NCBI RefSeq assembly: GCF_003719335.1
Contig: NZ_RIAS01000018.1
Span: 1-64,000, forward strand
Length of the DNA stretch: 64,000 nucleotides
Origin: Paenibacillus amylolyticus
GTDB lineage: Bacteria; Bacillota; Bacilli; Paenibacillales; Paenibacillaceae
Direction of reading: 5' to 3'
A program made the position numbers and the translations under genes. Below are positions 7,195-14,342 of the stretch, piece after piece; position 1 is the first letter of the stretch; each line of letters begins with the position of its first letter. The notes under the pieces are model-generated. The model was not told the origin of the DNA. It worked only from the letters and a program-made list of their open reading frames with translations, and ran no database searches.

Positions 7195-9342
7195 TTAGGC
7201 GATCGTGGATATATCCTCATTCTGCATGCTTTGATTGTTGCGCGATGCTTGAATGACTGCCTGTGCTGCTGCAACTCGAACCCATGGAATCTGCTCGGGT
7301 CTGCAACATACAGCCACTGACTTGATATTATGGAGAAACGCAATGGACGCCGTATCTTGGATATGTTCACCGGTTATGGATGTTTTCAGATGTGGTTTGC
7401 GAATTCTCCCTTGCGTTGCCGCCATCTCCACTAAACGGCCTACCCTTTCTATATCAAAAGTATGAGAAGAATTACATTCGATCTGAACAGTCTCTCCGAC
7501 AACCTGCTCTCGCCCCGCTATTTCCTCACGCGTGTTGCCATAGATAGATTGTGTCAGAATATCTGCATCAAACGAGATAAAGTCCGCATAACGAGCGATT
7601 TGTGCTGCTGTCCATGCAACTTTGGGTGAGGTGACTGCTGCCCCTAATTTATATACACAATGACGACGCTCTTCACCAAGTACCTGATTCGCCACATGAT
7701 CCACCAATGCCCTCATTTTTTGAATTTCATGTACATGCTCCACATGCGGAATCATGATTTCCGGACGAACCCATAGCCCTTTACGGATACTTTTAACCGC
7801 TGCCCGGAAAATAGCCTCCAGCTGCATTTCATGAATCTGGGATAAAACCAGTTCCCAATCATTACTTTGCTGCTCCAGCACATTTACATCCGGGAACAAC
7901 TCTTGTAGCGGAAAATTAAATAGTTGAATGTTCACCGGTCGTCCGTCCATCACTTCAAAAAGACACTCCATATCAGACTGCTGCATTGGCAGCAATCGTT
8001 CCAAACCGCGCCTGCGTTCTGCTTCCGTATCCGCCAACACCATCTTCTGCATATAAGGCTTTCTTGACGGAGACAACAGCATGGTCTCGGTTACACATAA
8101 CCCGATTCCCTCTGCTTCCCATGCTTGCGCATGCCTAGCCTCTGATACATGTTCCACCTTGGCGAGAATAGATAACTCTTTGATGTCATCAGCCCATTCC
8201 AGCAAAATTTTCAGTTCGGGCAGCTCCTGTTGCACACACGTTGTTACATCTTCTGATCTTATTCGGAGGAGAGCTTCCTCTTTTGAAACCAGCCCCTCAT
8301 GTACGAAATGGACTGCGTTTCTGATCATAGCCAATGAACTTAATCTCGCAGGTTGCACATGTTGTATACAGATCGAGTCCGACTTCACCACATAGGAAAG
8401 TTCCAGCACTGCCCCTACGCGTCTCTCTAACTCCGTACAGATCATCTCAAGCTCTGTATAGCGCTTGGAGTTATTTCTTTTTAAATAGGAGAGTGCATGC
8501 ACCATACCAGACTTGCTCCTTGATGGAAGATAATCCCCTATCATGCCTCTTTCACCGGTTGCAGGATTACGAGTGTAGACTTTCCCTGTACCTTTGTAAT
8601 CAGCGTAATTGCCTTGTACCATGGCCTGTATAAGCACAGCTGACCCGTTTACTGCTCCGTTTGTTGCTTCTTCCTTTGCCTGATCTTCAAGGCGATTATC
8701 TCTTTGATTCATCTTGTCAGCAGTACAAAACACCGCTTGAACGGATGCTTGAAGTTGAGAAAATACATCCTGTGGAAAAGGGCCTCCGCTGATCGCCTGA
8801 ATCAAACCCTTCCTCTCTTCTATCAATGATTCAAGCTCCGCTTCTCCAGAAAAATAAGGCTCTGAATCTGAAGGCTTCGCTAATGTCATCTTATAAGGAA
8901 TGCCATGAACCATGTGCCCGTACTGCTGAAGTACGGCCAGATAACATTGAAGCGCATAAAAACGATTGCCTGTCTGGTGAGCGAGACCTTCGACGGTTTC
9001 ATCATTCAGACCCACATAAGATATAGCGTATTTTTCTAATGCCGAAGAAGAATAAGCTTCATCTGATCGCACATCAAGCAGGAGTGGATGGTTTGGACCA
9101 CCAAAAGATGTGCCTGTTTGTTGCTCCATATGACGGATGGCACTACCCAGCTCTTCCATCATTTCATCGGAAAGTTGACCAAGACGGGTAGAACATGCGC
9201 GGCAGCCATCCGTCGTGACGACCATTCCCGCTGGATCAGACCATCCAGCTTGTATTAGTTGTGCGAGACCAGCCCCCATGCTGCGCGTCATCCCTGTTAA
9301 GTCTGCCCCACTTTCTTCCAACAACATTACCCGTTTAGTCAT
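7195..9342 (-). CDS. PPDK-like protein lacking the phosphohistidine domain and catalytic cysteine
   Basis: 715 aa, clearly derived from pyruvate phosphate dikinase (normally about 870-900). The N-terminal ATP-grasp region is kept (VTTDGCRA, LLLDVRSDEA, VGLNDETVEGLA, GGPFPQDVF, YTRNPATGERG). The sequence then jumps from EALLRI to EWADDIKELSILAKVEH, so the swivelling domain with the TSHAAVVAR phosphohistidine is absent. In the C-terminal barrel GIGLCVTETML remains, but FGTNDLTQ has become FDADILTQ and the catalytic cysteine motif CGEHGGDP has become TGEHIQDT. Dikinase activity therefore seems impossible; a binding or regulatory role is inferred. ATG at 9342 behind GGGAGAG. Open throughout, so a maintained protein, not a decayed pseudogene. 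Confidence 0.85.
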   Translation of the reverse strand: MTKRVMLLEESGADLTGMTRSMGAGLAQLIQAGWSDPAGMVVTTDGCRACSTRLGQLSDEMMEELGSAIRHMEQQTGTSFGGPNHPLLLDVRSDEAYSSSALEKYAISYVGLNDETVEGLAHQTGNRFYALQCYLAVLQQYGHMVHGIPYKMTLAKPSDSEPYFSGEAELESLIEERKGLIQAISGGPFPQDVFSQLQASVQAVFCTADKMNQRDNRLEDQAKEEATNGAVNGSAVLIQAMVQGNYADYKGTGKVYTRNPATGERGMIGDYLPSRSKSGMVHALSYLKRNNSKRYTELEMICTELERRVGAVLELSYVVKSDSICIQHVQPARLSSLAMIRNAVHFVHEGLVSKEEALLRIRSEDVTTCVQQELPELKILLEWADDIKELSILAKVEHVSEARHAQAWEAEGIGLCVTETMLLSPSRKPYMQKMVLADTEAERRRGLERLLPMQQSDMECLFEVMDGRPVNIQLFNFPLQELFPDVNVLEQQSNDWELVLSQIHEMQLEAIFRAAVKSIRKGLWVRPEIMIPHVEHVHEIQKMRALVDHVANQVLGEERRHCVYKLGAAVTSPKVAWTAAQIARYADFISFDADILTQSIYGNTREEIAGREQVVGETVQIECNSSHTFDIERVGRLVEMAATQGRIRKPHLKTSITGEHIQDTASIAFLHNIKSVAVCCRPEQIPWVRVAAAQAVIQASRNNQSMQNEDISTIA

Positions 9343-9515
9343 TGCAGCTCTCCCATCTGCCGTCCATGGCTGTGATCGATTTAGCAGCGTCCTTAAACCT
9401 TAAGCAGCGCTGCCTTCACTCTAATGTTATGATGCGGGAGCATCTTCAAAGACTACAGGTTCAACATTTTGTAAACGTTATTCTTTTTTTGTATTAAAAT
9501 CGATCCCGTTTCAAA

Positions 9516-9546
9516 GCAAAAACTCCCCCAGCATGAGCTGAAGGAG
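9516..9546 (-). terminator. Intrinsic terminator of the Btr-like regulator gene
   Basis: On the minus strand CTCC..CAGC pairs with GCTG..GGAG (small internal loop), followed by TTTTTGCTTTG, about 30 bp past the regulator's stop codon. Confidence 0.8.
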
Positions 9547-9577
9547 CCTTTATTGCGTACATTTTGCATAACGACTA

Positions 9578-11239
9578 CTACCCTATAAACCTCAAAATAT
9601 CGTCGATTTTCTTCCCATGTGAGATCACACCGTAGTTCATCCACGTCAAAAAGTCTACCTCATAAACATTACCGCTCTTCACGGCAGGGAGCTGCTTCCA
9701 CTCCGTTCTGTCCAGCAATTGTCTTTCTTCTCCGGAGCTTAAAGAGTCACGAGTATCAAAAGTAATCAGTAGATGATCCGCACCAAGCTGACATAATTGC
9801 TCTAACGTAATGCTTACTCTGCGCTCACACTGTGTCCACTGTTGCACATGTTCATCCGGGTTAAGACCAAGATCTCTATAGATGACCGGGCCTACATAGC
9901 CACATTGATCACCGTAAAGTGTAATTTCCAAAGCTGAAACACGGAGAAAAGCAACCGATTCTTTGCGTATACGTCCTTGAAGATGTCTTTTGGCTTCAGT
10001 CGCTTTGTCTTCATACATATCAATAACTTCCTGTACGCGATTGGTTTTGCCAAGCACGTCTGCTGCCGATTTCAAAATGGCACGCCAATCTTCACCGTCA
10101 TGATTTACATAATAAACGGGTGCCACCTGCTCAAATCGATCCAAATTCCACGTTTTATATCCCATGTCCAGCATAATAAACTCGGGTATATGCTCCGCCT
10201 GAAACTCGGCATCCCGCTGACTGACGTCAAATTCGGGCACATCATCCAGCTGTAAATAACGTTGTTTGCCCCAAGCCCGATGCGAACCCTGCAATATTGG
10301 CTTTACTCCAAGCGCCAACAGGAAATCCTCCAGATAAGGAGCAAACACGCTCACCTCCTGACGGTGATGGCGGCGATATACACCAGGCGAGATCCCTGCA
10401 TATTGTTTAAACCTCCTGCTGAAATAATACTCATTGTTAAATCCCACATGACTTGCGATATCATGCAGACGATCATCCGTTATCTGTAACAGCTGTTTCG
10501 AACGTTCCAAGCGAACACGGTTCACATAATCAAGGGGGAGCTGGCCTGTTAATCTCTTGAAATGCCGTGTATAACTTGTTCTGGAAAGACCGGCTCGAGA
10601 AGCAAGCCCGTCCACTGTGAGCATCTGATTGTAATGCGATTCAATGTATCGAACGGATTGCTGGAGATGGGTTCGATCATAATTCAGTTGAAGCTCTGGA
10701 TCATTTTGACGAATGACATTTCGGAACCACTGCTGGAACTGAATTTGCACATCCCATACATCATGCATATCTGTAACCTGTTGCTGACGATATAACTGCT
10801 CTAAACACTCCAGACAGGCACTCCAAGGGGTATATGTAAACTCAATGACGGATATTATGTTGTCAGTAACCAAACTTAATTCACGGTTAACAGTCTGCTT
10901 CTCCAGATGGATCGGCATTAACTTGTCGGAAGAACTACCTTCAAACATCGAATTCATATCCATTTTATAAAACGTGAACGCCTCTTCTTCTCCAACATTA
11001 GCTGTTACAGAGAAAGAATCACCTGCACGCACCAAACATATAGAACCCGGTTCCAGCTTTGTTTGCAGACCAGAACATGCTAAAATGCCCCTTCCTTCTA
11101 CCACAACAATGAAAGAGTGAACATCCGTTTGCTTATATGAATAAGTTGAACTTGTTTCCAATGTATAATCTACGTATTGTATGCTTTGTAAGGAGCAGAG
11201 CCACGGCTTGGTCATTATGTGCTGTATTGAAGCGTACAT
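9578..11239 (-). CDS. AraC-family regulator fused to a siderophore-binding domain (Btr-like)
   Basis: 553 aa in three parts: an N-terminal cupin-like segment (to about 150), an AraC double helix-turn-helix (SVRYIESHYNQMLTVDGLA ... IASHVGFNNEYYFSRRFKQYAG, about 190-285), and a C-terminal FeuA/FhuD-like periplasmic-binding domain. This is the layout of B. subtilis Btr, which senses ferric siderophore in the cytosol and activates uptake genes. The C-terminus (QLPAVKSGNVYEVD ... KKIDDILRFIG) parallels that of the neighbouring binding protein, so both probably see the same ligand. A Fur-like 7-1-7 box lies just upstream (11261-11275), implying iron repression. ATG 11239 follows GAGGAAG. Confidence 0.9.
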   Translation of the reverse strand: MYASIQHIMTKPWLCSLQSIQYVDYTLETSSTYSYKQTDVHSFIVVVEGRGILACSGLQTKLEPGSICLVRAGDSFSVTANVGEEEAFTFYKMDMNSMFEGSSSDKLMPIHLEKQTVNRELSLVTDNIISVIEFTYTPWSACLECLEQLYRQQQVTDMHDVWDVQIQFQQWFRNVIRQNDPELQLNYDRTHLQQSVRYIESHYNQMLTVDGLASRAGLSRTSYTRHFKRLTGQLPLDYVNRVRLERSKQLLQITDDRLHDIASHVGFNNEYYFSRRFKQYAGISPGVYRRHHRQEVSVFAPYLEDFLLALGVKPILQGSHRAWGKQRYLQLDDVPEFDVSQRDAEFQAEHIPEFIMLDMGYKTWNLDRFEQVAPVYYVNHDGEDWRAILKSAADVLGKTNRVQEVIDMYEDKATEAKRHLQGRIRKESVAFLRVSALEITLYGDQCGYVGPVIYRDLGLNPDEHVQQWTQCERRVSITLEQLCQLGADHLLITFDTRDSLSSGEERQLLDRTEWKQLPAVKSGNVYEVDFLTWMNYGVISHGKKIDDILRFIG

Positions 11240-11260
11240 TGTGCATCCATCTTCCTCATA

Positions 11261-11275
11261 TGAGAATTATTATCA
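11261..11275 (-). promoter_or_regulatory. Fur box upstream of the Btr-like regulator
   Basis: TGAGAATTATTATCA matches the Bacillota 7-1-7 Fur consensus TGATAATNATTATCA at 14 of 15 positions. It is placed 22 bp before the regulator's start codon. Confidence 0.8.
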
Positions 11276-11293
11276 ATTAAAATTAGTGTAAAC

Positions 11294-11333
11294 GAAAAAA
11301 GAAAGCTCTTCAAGCCACGCTGAAGAACTTTCT
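11294..11333 (-). terminator. Intrinsic terminator of the siderophore-binding lipoprotein gene
   Basis: On the minus strand AGAAAGTTCTTCA pairs with TGAAGAGCTTTCT around GCGTGGCT and is followed by TTTTTTCG. It separates the binding protein from the regulator, so each probably has its own promoter. Confidence 0.85.
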
Positions 11334-11349
11334 CTATTTTAGTCACAAC

Positions 11350-12339
11350 TTATGGTGTCATTTTTTCCAGCAAATCATCAATCTTCATCGAATTCGCAAT
11401 AACTGCTCCAGACTGCCAGTGGGATCGCTCCATCATGTAGACATGTTTATTTTTAACCGCAGGAAGCGACTGCCACAGTTTTCCGTCCAACATGTGGATG
11501 GCCTCCTGATTTTCTGGGGAATCCCAGGTTCCGTTCGAAGGAAATACGATAATGTGGTCGGCATCCAGACTTGGAATTGCCTCTTCGGACAGAATCTCTT
11601 GGTATTCTTTCATATCTCGTGCCAGTGGATGAGGATTAAGTCCAAGCGCAGAGTAAATAAATCCGGTATACCGATTTTTGACCCCGAATAACGCCAGTCC
11701 TTTGTCCGCTACGTTTAATCTCACAACCGCAACCGTCTCATTTCCGATGGTTTGTTGTAATTTTGCTTTCGCATCTGCAATTTTTTGTTTGAATTGCTGT
11801 TCAAATGCAGCAGCTTTTTCCGGCTGTCCCACAATATCAGCAATGGTCGTCAATACTTGATTGGAATCCTGGAGAACGCTCTCCTTCAGACGATAAGTTG
11901 GTGCTACTTTGCTATATTGTTCGTATTGTGCCGCATCTACCCCACCATCGACGATGATCAGATCAGGGTTATATTGCAAAAGTGCCTCGATGCTTCCTGT
12001 CATATCAAATTTGGGCGCATCTAACTTCAAATAATCCTGTACCCCCCATGTGGGATGATACCACTGTACAACGGGTGTAATATCCAACGCCTTAAGATAG
12101 TCCTCGACATATATACCCGCAATACGCTGTGGATGAACAGGGATCGTTACTTCTCCAAACTCATCCTGAACAACCCGTGTCTCAGCGTTCGAAGTTTCCG
12201 TTTCCACACTGGTACTCTTTTTGGCATCTCCCTGTTGTGCTGACGTTTCCGTCTTTGCGCTACAACCGGATATCACCATTGCCGTGAGTAGTAACAACAT
12301 CAACCACTTTTGTATCCCTTTGCTCCGTCTTGCCATCAT
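11350..12339 (-). CDS. Iron-siderophore ABC transporter substrate-binding lipoprotein
   Basis: 329 aa with a lipoprotein signal (hydrophobic stretch then VISGCSAKTE, lipobox Cys26), a low-complexity Ser/Thr/Glu linker, and a FhuD/FeuA-type two-lobe fold (VTIPVHPQRIAGIYVEDYL, DLIIVDGGVD, LYDSA-like C-lobe ending AVKNKHVYMME). It would deliver a ferric siderophore to a membrane permease. No permease or ATPase gene is adjacent, so it is an orphan binding protein that must share a transporter encoded elsewhere. ATG at 12339 with AGGGGG 7 nt upstream. A Fur box lies at 12400-12414. Confidence 0.9.
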   Translation of the reverse strand: MMARRSKGIQKWLMLLLLTAMVISGCSAKTETSAQQGDAKKSTSVETETSNAETRVVQDEFGEVTIPVHPQRIAGIYVEDYLKALDITPVVQWYHPTWGVQDYLKLDAPKFDMTGSIEALLQYNPDLIIVDGGVDAAQYEQYSKVAPTYRLKESVLQDSNQVLTTIADIVGQPEKAAAFEQQFKQKIADAKAKLQQTIGNETVAVVRLNVADKGLALFGVKNRYTGFIYSALGLNPHPLARDMKEYQEILSEEAIPSLDADHIIVFPSNGTWDSPENQEAIHMLDGKLWQSLPAVKNKHVYMMERSHWQSGAVIANSMKIDDLLEKMTP

Positions 12340-12399
12340 GTGTTTCCCCCTAAGTGTATTTTTCTGTAGATGTCATCATGAGAACACTCTAATCTATAA

Positions 12400-12414
12400 T
12401 GATAATCATTCTCA
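12400..12414 (-). promoter_or_regulatory. Fur box upstream of the siderophore-binding protein gene
   Basis: TGATAATCATTCTCA matches the 7-1-7 Fur consensus at 14 of 15 positions and lies about 60 bp upstream of the start codon, in promoter range. Confidence 0.85.
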
Positions 12415-12504
12415 TATTATTCTTTAGGTGAATTGTACATGATGTTGACCCAAGCTCACAATACACATTTGAAGACTCTTTTTTATACAAACGAAGCATT
12501 TTTG

Positions 12505-12536
12505 ATGAAAAATAACCCCCGCTACGAATGCAGGGG
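12505..12536 (-). terminator. Terminator of the kinase/methyltransferase/exonuclease operon
   Basis: On the minus strand GCCCCTGC pairs with GCGGGGG (one bulge) around ATTCGTA, followed by TTATTTTT. It lies about 90 bp beyond the last open frame of the five-gene operon. A TTTTA tract on the other strand makes it potentially bidirectional. Confidence 0.7.
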
Positions 12537-12627
12537 CAGTTTTATCGCGTCTCTTCGGGTCAGTATTGTTAAATGTCTGATTAAGGCTCCCCTATCACTC
12601 GGGCAGATAAAATTTTAGAATTTAGGC

Positions 12628-12735
12628 TTAGTCAAGACTCTCTTCATTGTGTTTTCTAATCATCTCAAAAAGTTCTTCCTCACTATTCAAACGTATAGAA
12701 TCTGTGATCTCCCTACGCTTTAACGTAACCTTCAT
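12628..12735 (-). CDS. Possible 35-aa small protein at the operon end
   Basis: ATG AAG GTT at 12735 opens a 35-codon frame overlapping the last 23 nt of the preceding gene and ending before the operon terminator. The product is charged and helical in appearance (begins MKVTLKRREITDSIRLN, ends RKHNEESLD). No good ribosome binding site, so translation would depend on coupling. No family recognised. Confidence 0.35.
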   Translation of the reverse strand: MKVTLKRREITDSIRLNSEEELFEMIRKHNEESLD

Positions 12736-13072
12736 ACAACCGTTCCACAAACGCATCCTGCTCGCCCCCTTGTAGCAAGTAACAACCGATCAATCCAAAA
12801 TCATCACTGACATAACCCGCTAACTCGGGTTCACCTGTTAAAGAAAGTGTTCGTTTAAATGCTGTCTCCCTGATCTGTCGCAACACTTCATCTTCCGCAA
12901 CGGACGAGTCCCCGGCATAGCGTTCATAGGCCTGCATCCACTCATCTGCAAATGGGGCTTCATCACGCTCATCCAGATAAGCATCTACATCCAGTCCTTT
13001 GAAATTCCGTTCGCCCGGCAGCCGTCCTTCCTTCAAATCTTGCAACAATATATTTACATCACTTCTGCTCAT
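12713..13072 (-). CDS. Hypothetical 119-aa acidic protein, last main gene of the kinase/methyltransferase operon
   Basis: Unrecognised. Acidic, without signal peptide or membrane segment; contains LDVDAYLDERDEAPF and a C-terminal YVSDDFGLIGCYLLQGGEQDAF stretch. ATG at 13072 behind AAGGAG (7 nt), overlapping the exonuclease stop by 4 nt (ATGA), so the two are translationally coupled and presumably function together. It may be a small partner of the exonuclease; this is inferred only from coupling. Confidence 0.75.
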   Translation of the reverse strand: MSRSDVNILLQDLKEGRLPGERNFKGLDVDAYLDERDEAPFADEWMQAYERYAGDSSVAEDEVLRQIRETAFKRTLSLTGEPELAGYVSDDFGLIGCYLLQGGEQDAFVERLYEGYVKA

Positions 13073-13758
13073 CCCATCACTCCTTCATTCTCCTTCTTCA
13101 AATACATCTCAGGTATAACAAAACGTTTCATATGCTTACTTGAATCTGCTGTAAAATGATCTAATCCCCGTTTCTCATATTCTTCAAGCACACATTCGAA
13201 AATACGAGCAATAATTCCACAATCAGCCAGCGCATCATGTCTATGAATACCTTCTGTATCCAGATCGTAATATCCAATAAGAAAATCCGTTGAGACAACG
13301 TCCGTTACCTCGGGATGAATATATGTAAACATCGCTTTAGTATCCAGAACCTTGTTAGTAAACATCGTTAACCCGTACTCTTGACAATGACGCTCCAGCA
13401 TGGGCAGATCATATTCATAACCCGCATGAGTCACGAGCACCTGGTCTCCGATAAAGCTACAGAATCGCTCATACACCTCATTAAAATGAGGAGCTTGTAA
13501 CATCGCTTGATTCGTAATACCGGTAAGTTTCTCCACCGCTTCTGGGATCATTTTAGATGCTCGAACTAGAGAAGAAAAACTAGATTCACTAACTCCCTCT
13601 CCCCTTTTATAAGACACTGCGCCAAACTGAGTGATGCTCTCCACAGTCGTATCAATACCTGTCCCTTCCAGATCAAATATGCAGTATGTTCTATCCTGTA
13701 ACGGTGTCACAATTAACTCGTCCACCGTATATGTCCCCGGCAAAAACGTAATTTTCAC
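13069..13758 (-). CDS. DEDDh 3'-5' exonuclease domain protein
   Basis: About 229 aa. DEDDh motifs are present in order: IFDLEGTGID (Exo I, DxE), THAGYEYDLPML (Exo II, aspartate), and HRHDALADCGII (Exo III, HxxxxxD). It resembles the DnaQ/PolC-epsilon family, which removes nucleotides from DNA or RNA 3' ends using two metal ions. Start: GTG at 13758 has GGGAG 8 nt upstream; a GTG at 13773 would overlap the phosphatase by 10 nt but lacks a site. Fourth gene of a tightly packed operon; substrate unknown. Confidence 0.85.
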   Translation of the reverse strand: MKITFLPGTYTVDELIVTPLQDRTYCIFDLEGTGIDTTVESITQFGAVSYKRGEGVSESSFSSLVRASKMIPEAVEKLTGITNQAMLQAPHFNEVYERFCSFIGDQVLVTHAGYEYDLPMLERHCQEYGLTMFTNKVLDTKAMFTYIHPEVTDVVSTDFLIGYYDLDTEGIHRHDALADCGIIARIFECVLEEYEKRGLDHFTADSSKHMKRFVIPEMYLKKENEGVMG

Positions 13759-13763
13759 ATCTT

Positions 13764-14342
13764 TCACTCCCACATTCGTGTAATCTGAAACATCTTGTCA
13801 GCTTGATCCAAATCCATCCTGTAAATATCCGGCATCGTCGTGCTCTTCCAGAACTCGAAACCATAACTCGGGTCAACATGCTGAAAAATAAGGGTCATGA
13901 TATCACCATGTGTACCAATTACGACCTTTTTCCCCCTGTGCTCGCCTAACATTTGTTCAATCGTGTTAACCGCCCTCTTCTGAGCCTGAATGCCAGACTC
14001 TCCACCTGGAAAAGCAAACGTGGTATCAAGATACAACTGCCGTTTGGCTTCATAAAAATCATCATGTTTTACGTGGGGACTCGACAGCGTACGCTCACGT
14101 AAATCTTCCTCAATGAATACAGACTTCCCGCACAAATCAGCCAGACGCTGAATGGTATGCACAGCTCTAAGATACGGACTGGAGTAAAACACCTCGACGT
14201 CCTCTGTATGCAAAATCCGGGCGACCTTTGCTGCATCCAAGTCCCCTTGTTCAGTCAGTCCACGCTCGCGCTCCTGACCTTCAATGAACCTGGATTCTGC
14301 GTGTCGCACAAAATACAAGCTTGTACAAGCTTCTGCGCTCAT
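13764..14342 (-). CDS. Histidine phosphatase family protein (phosphoglycerate-mutase-like)
   Basis: 192 aa. Catalytic LYFVRHAESRF near residue 8 (phospho-histidine acceptor) and the second histidine in VVIGTHGDIMTLIF; LRAVHTIQRLA and EDLRERTLS fit the cofactor-independent phosphatase branch. The start ATG at 14342 overlaps the methyltransferase stop by 4 nt (ATGA). The companion kinase at the operon head suggests that a phosphate is added and later removed in the same pathway (inference). Confidence 0.85.
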   Translation of the reverse strand: MSAEACTSLYFVRHAESRFIEGQERERGLTEQGDLDAAKVARILHTEDVEVFYSSPYLRAVHTIQRLADLCGKSVFIEEDLRERTLSSPHVKHDDFYEAKRQLYLDTTFAFPGGESGIQAQKRAVNTIEQMLGEHRGKKVVIGTHGDIMTLIFQHVDPSYGFEFWKSTTMPDIYRMDLDQADKMFQITRMWE

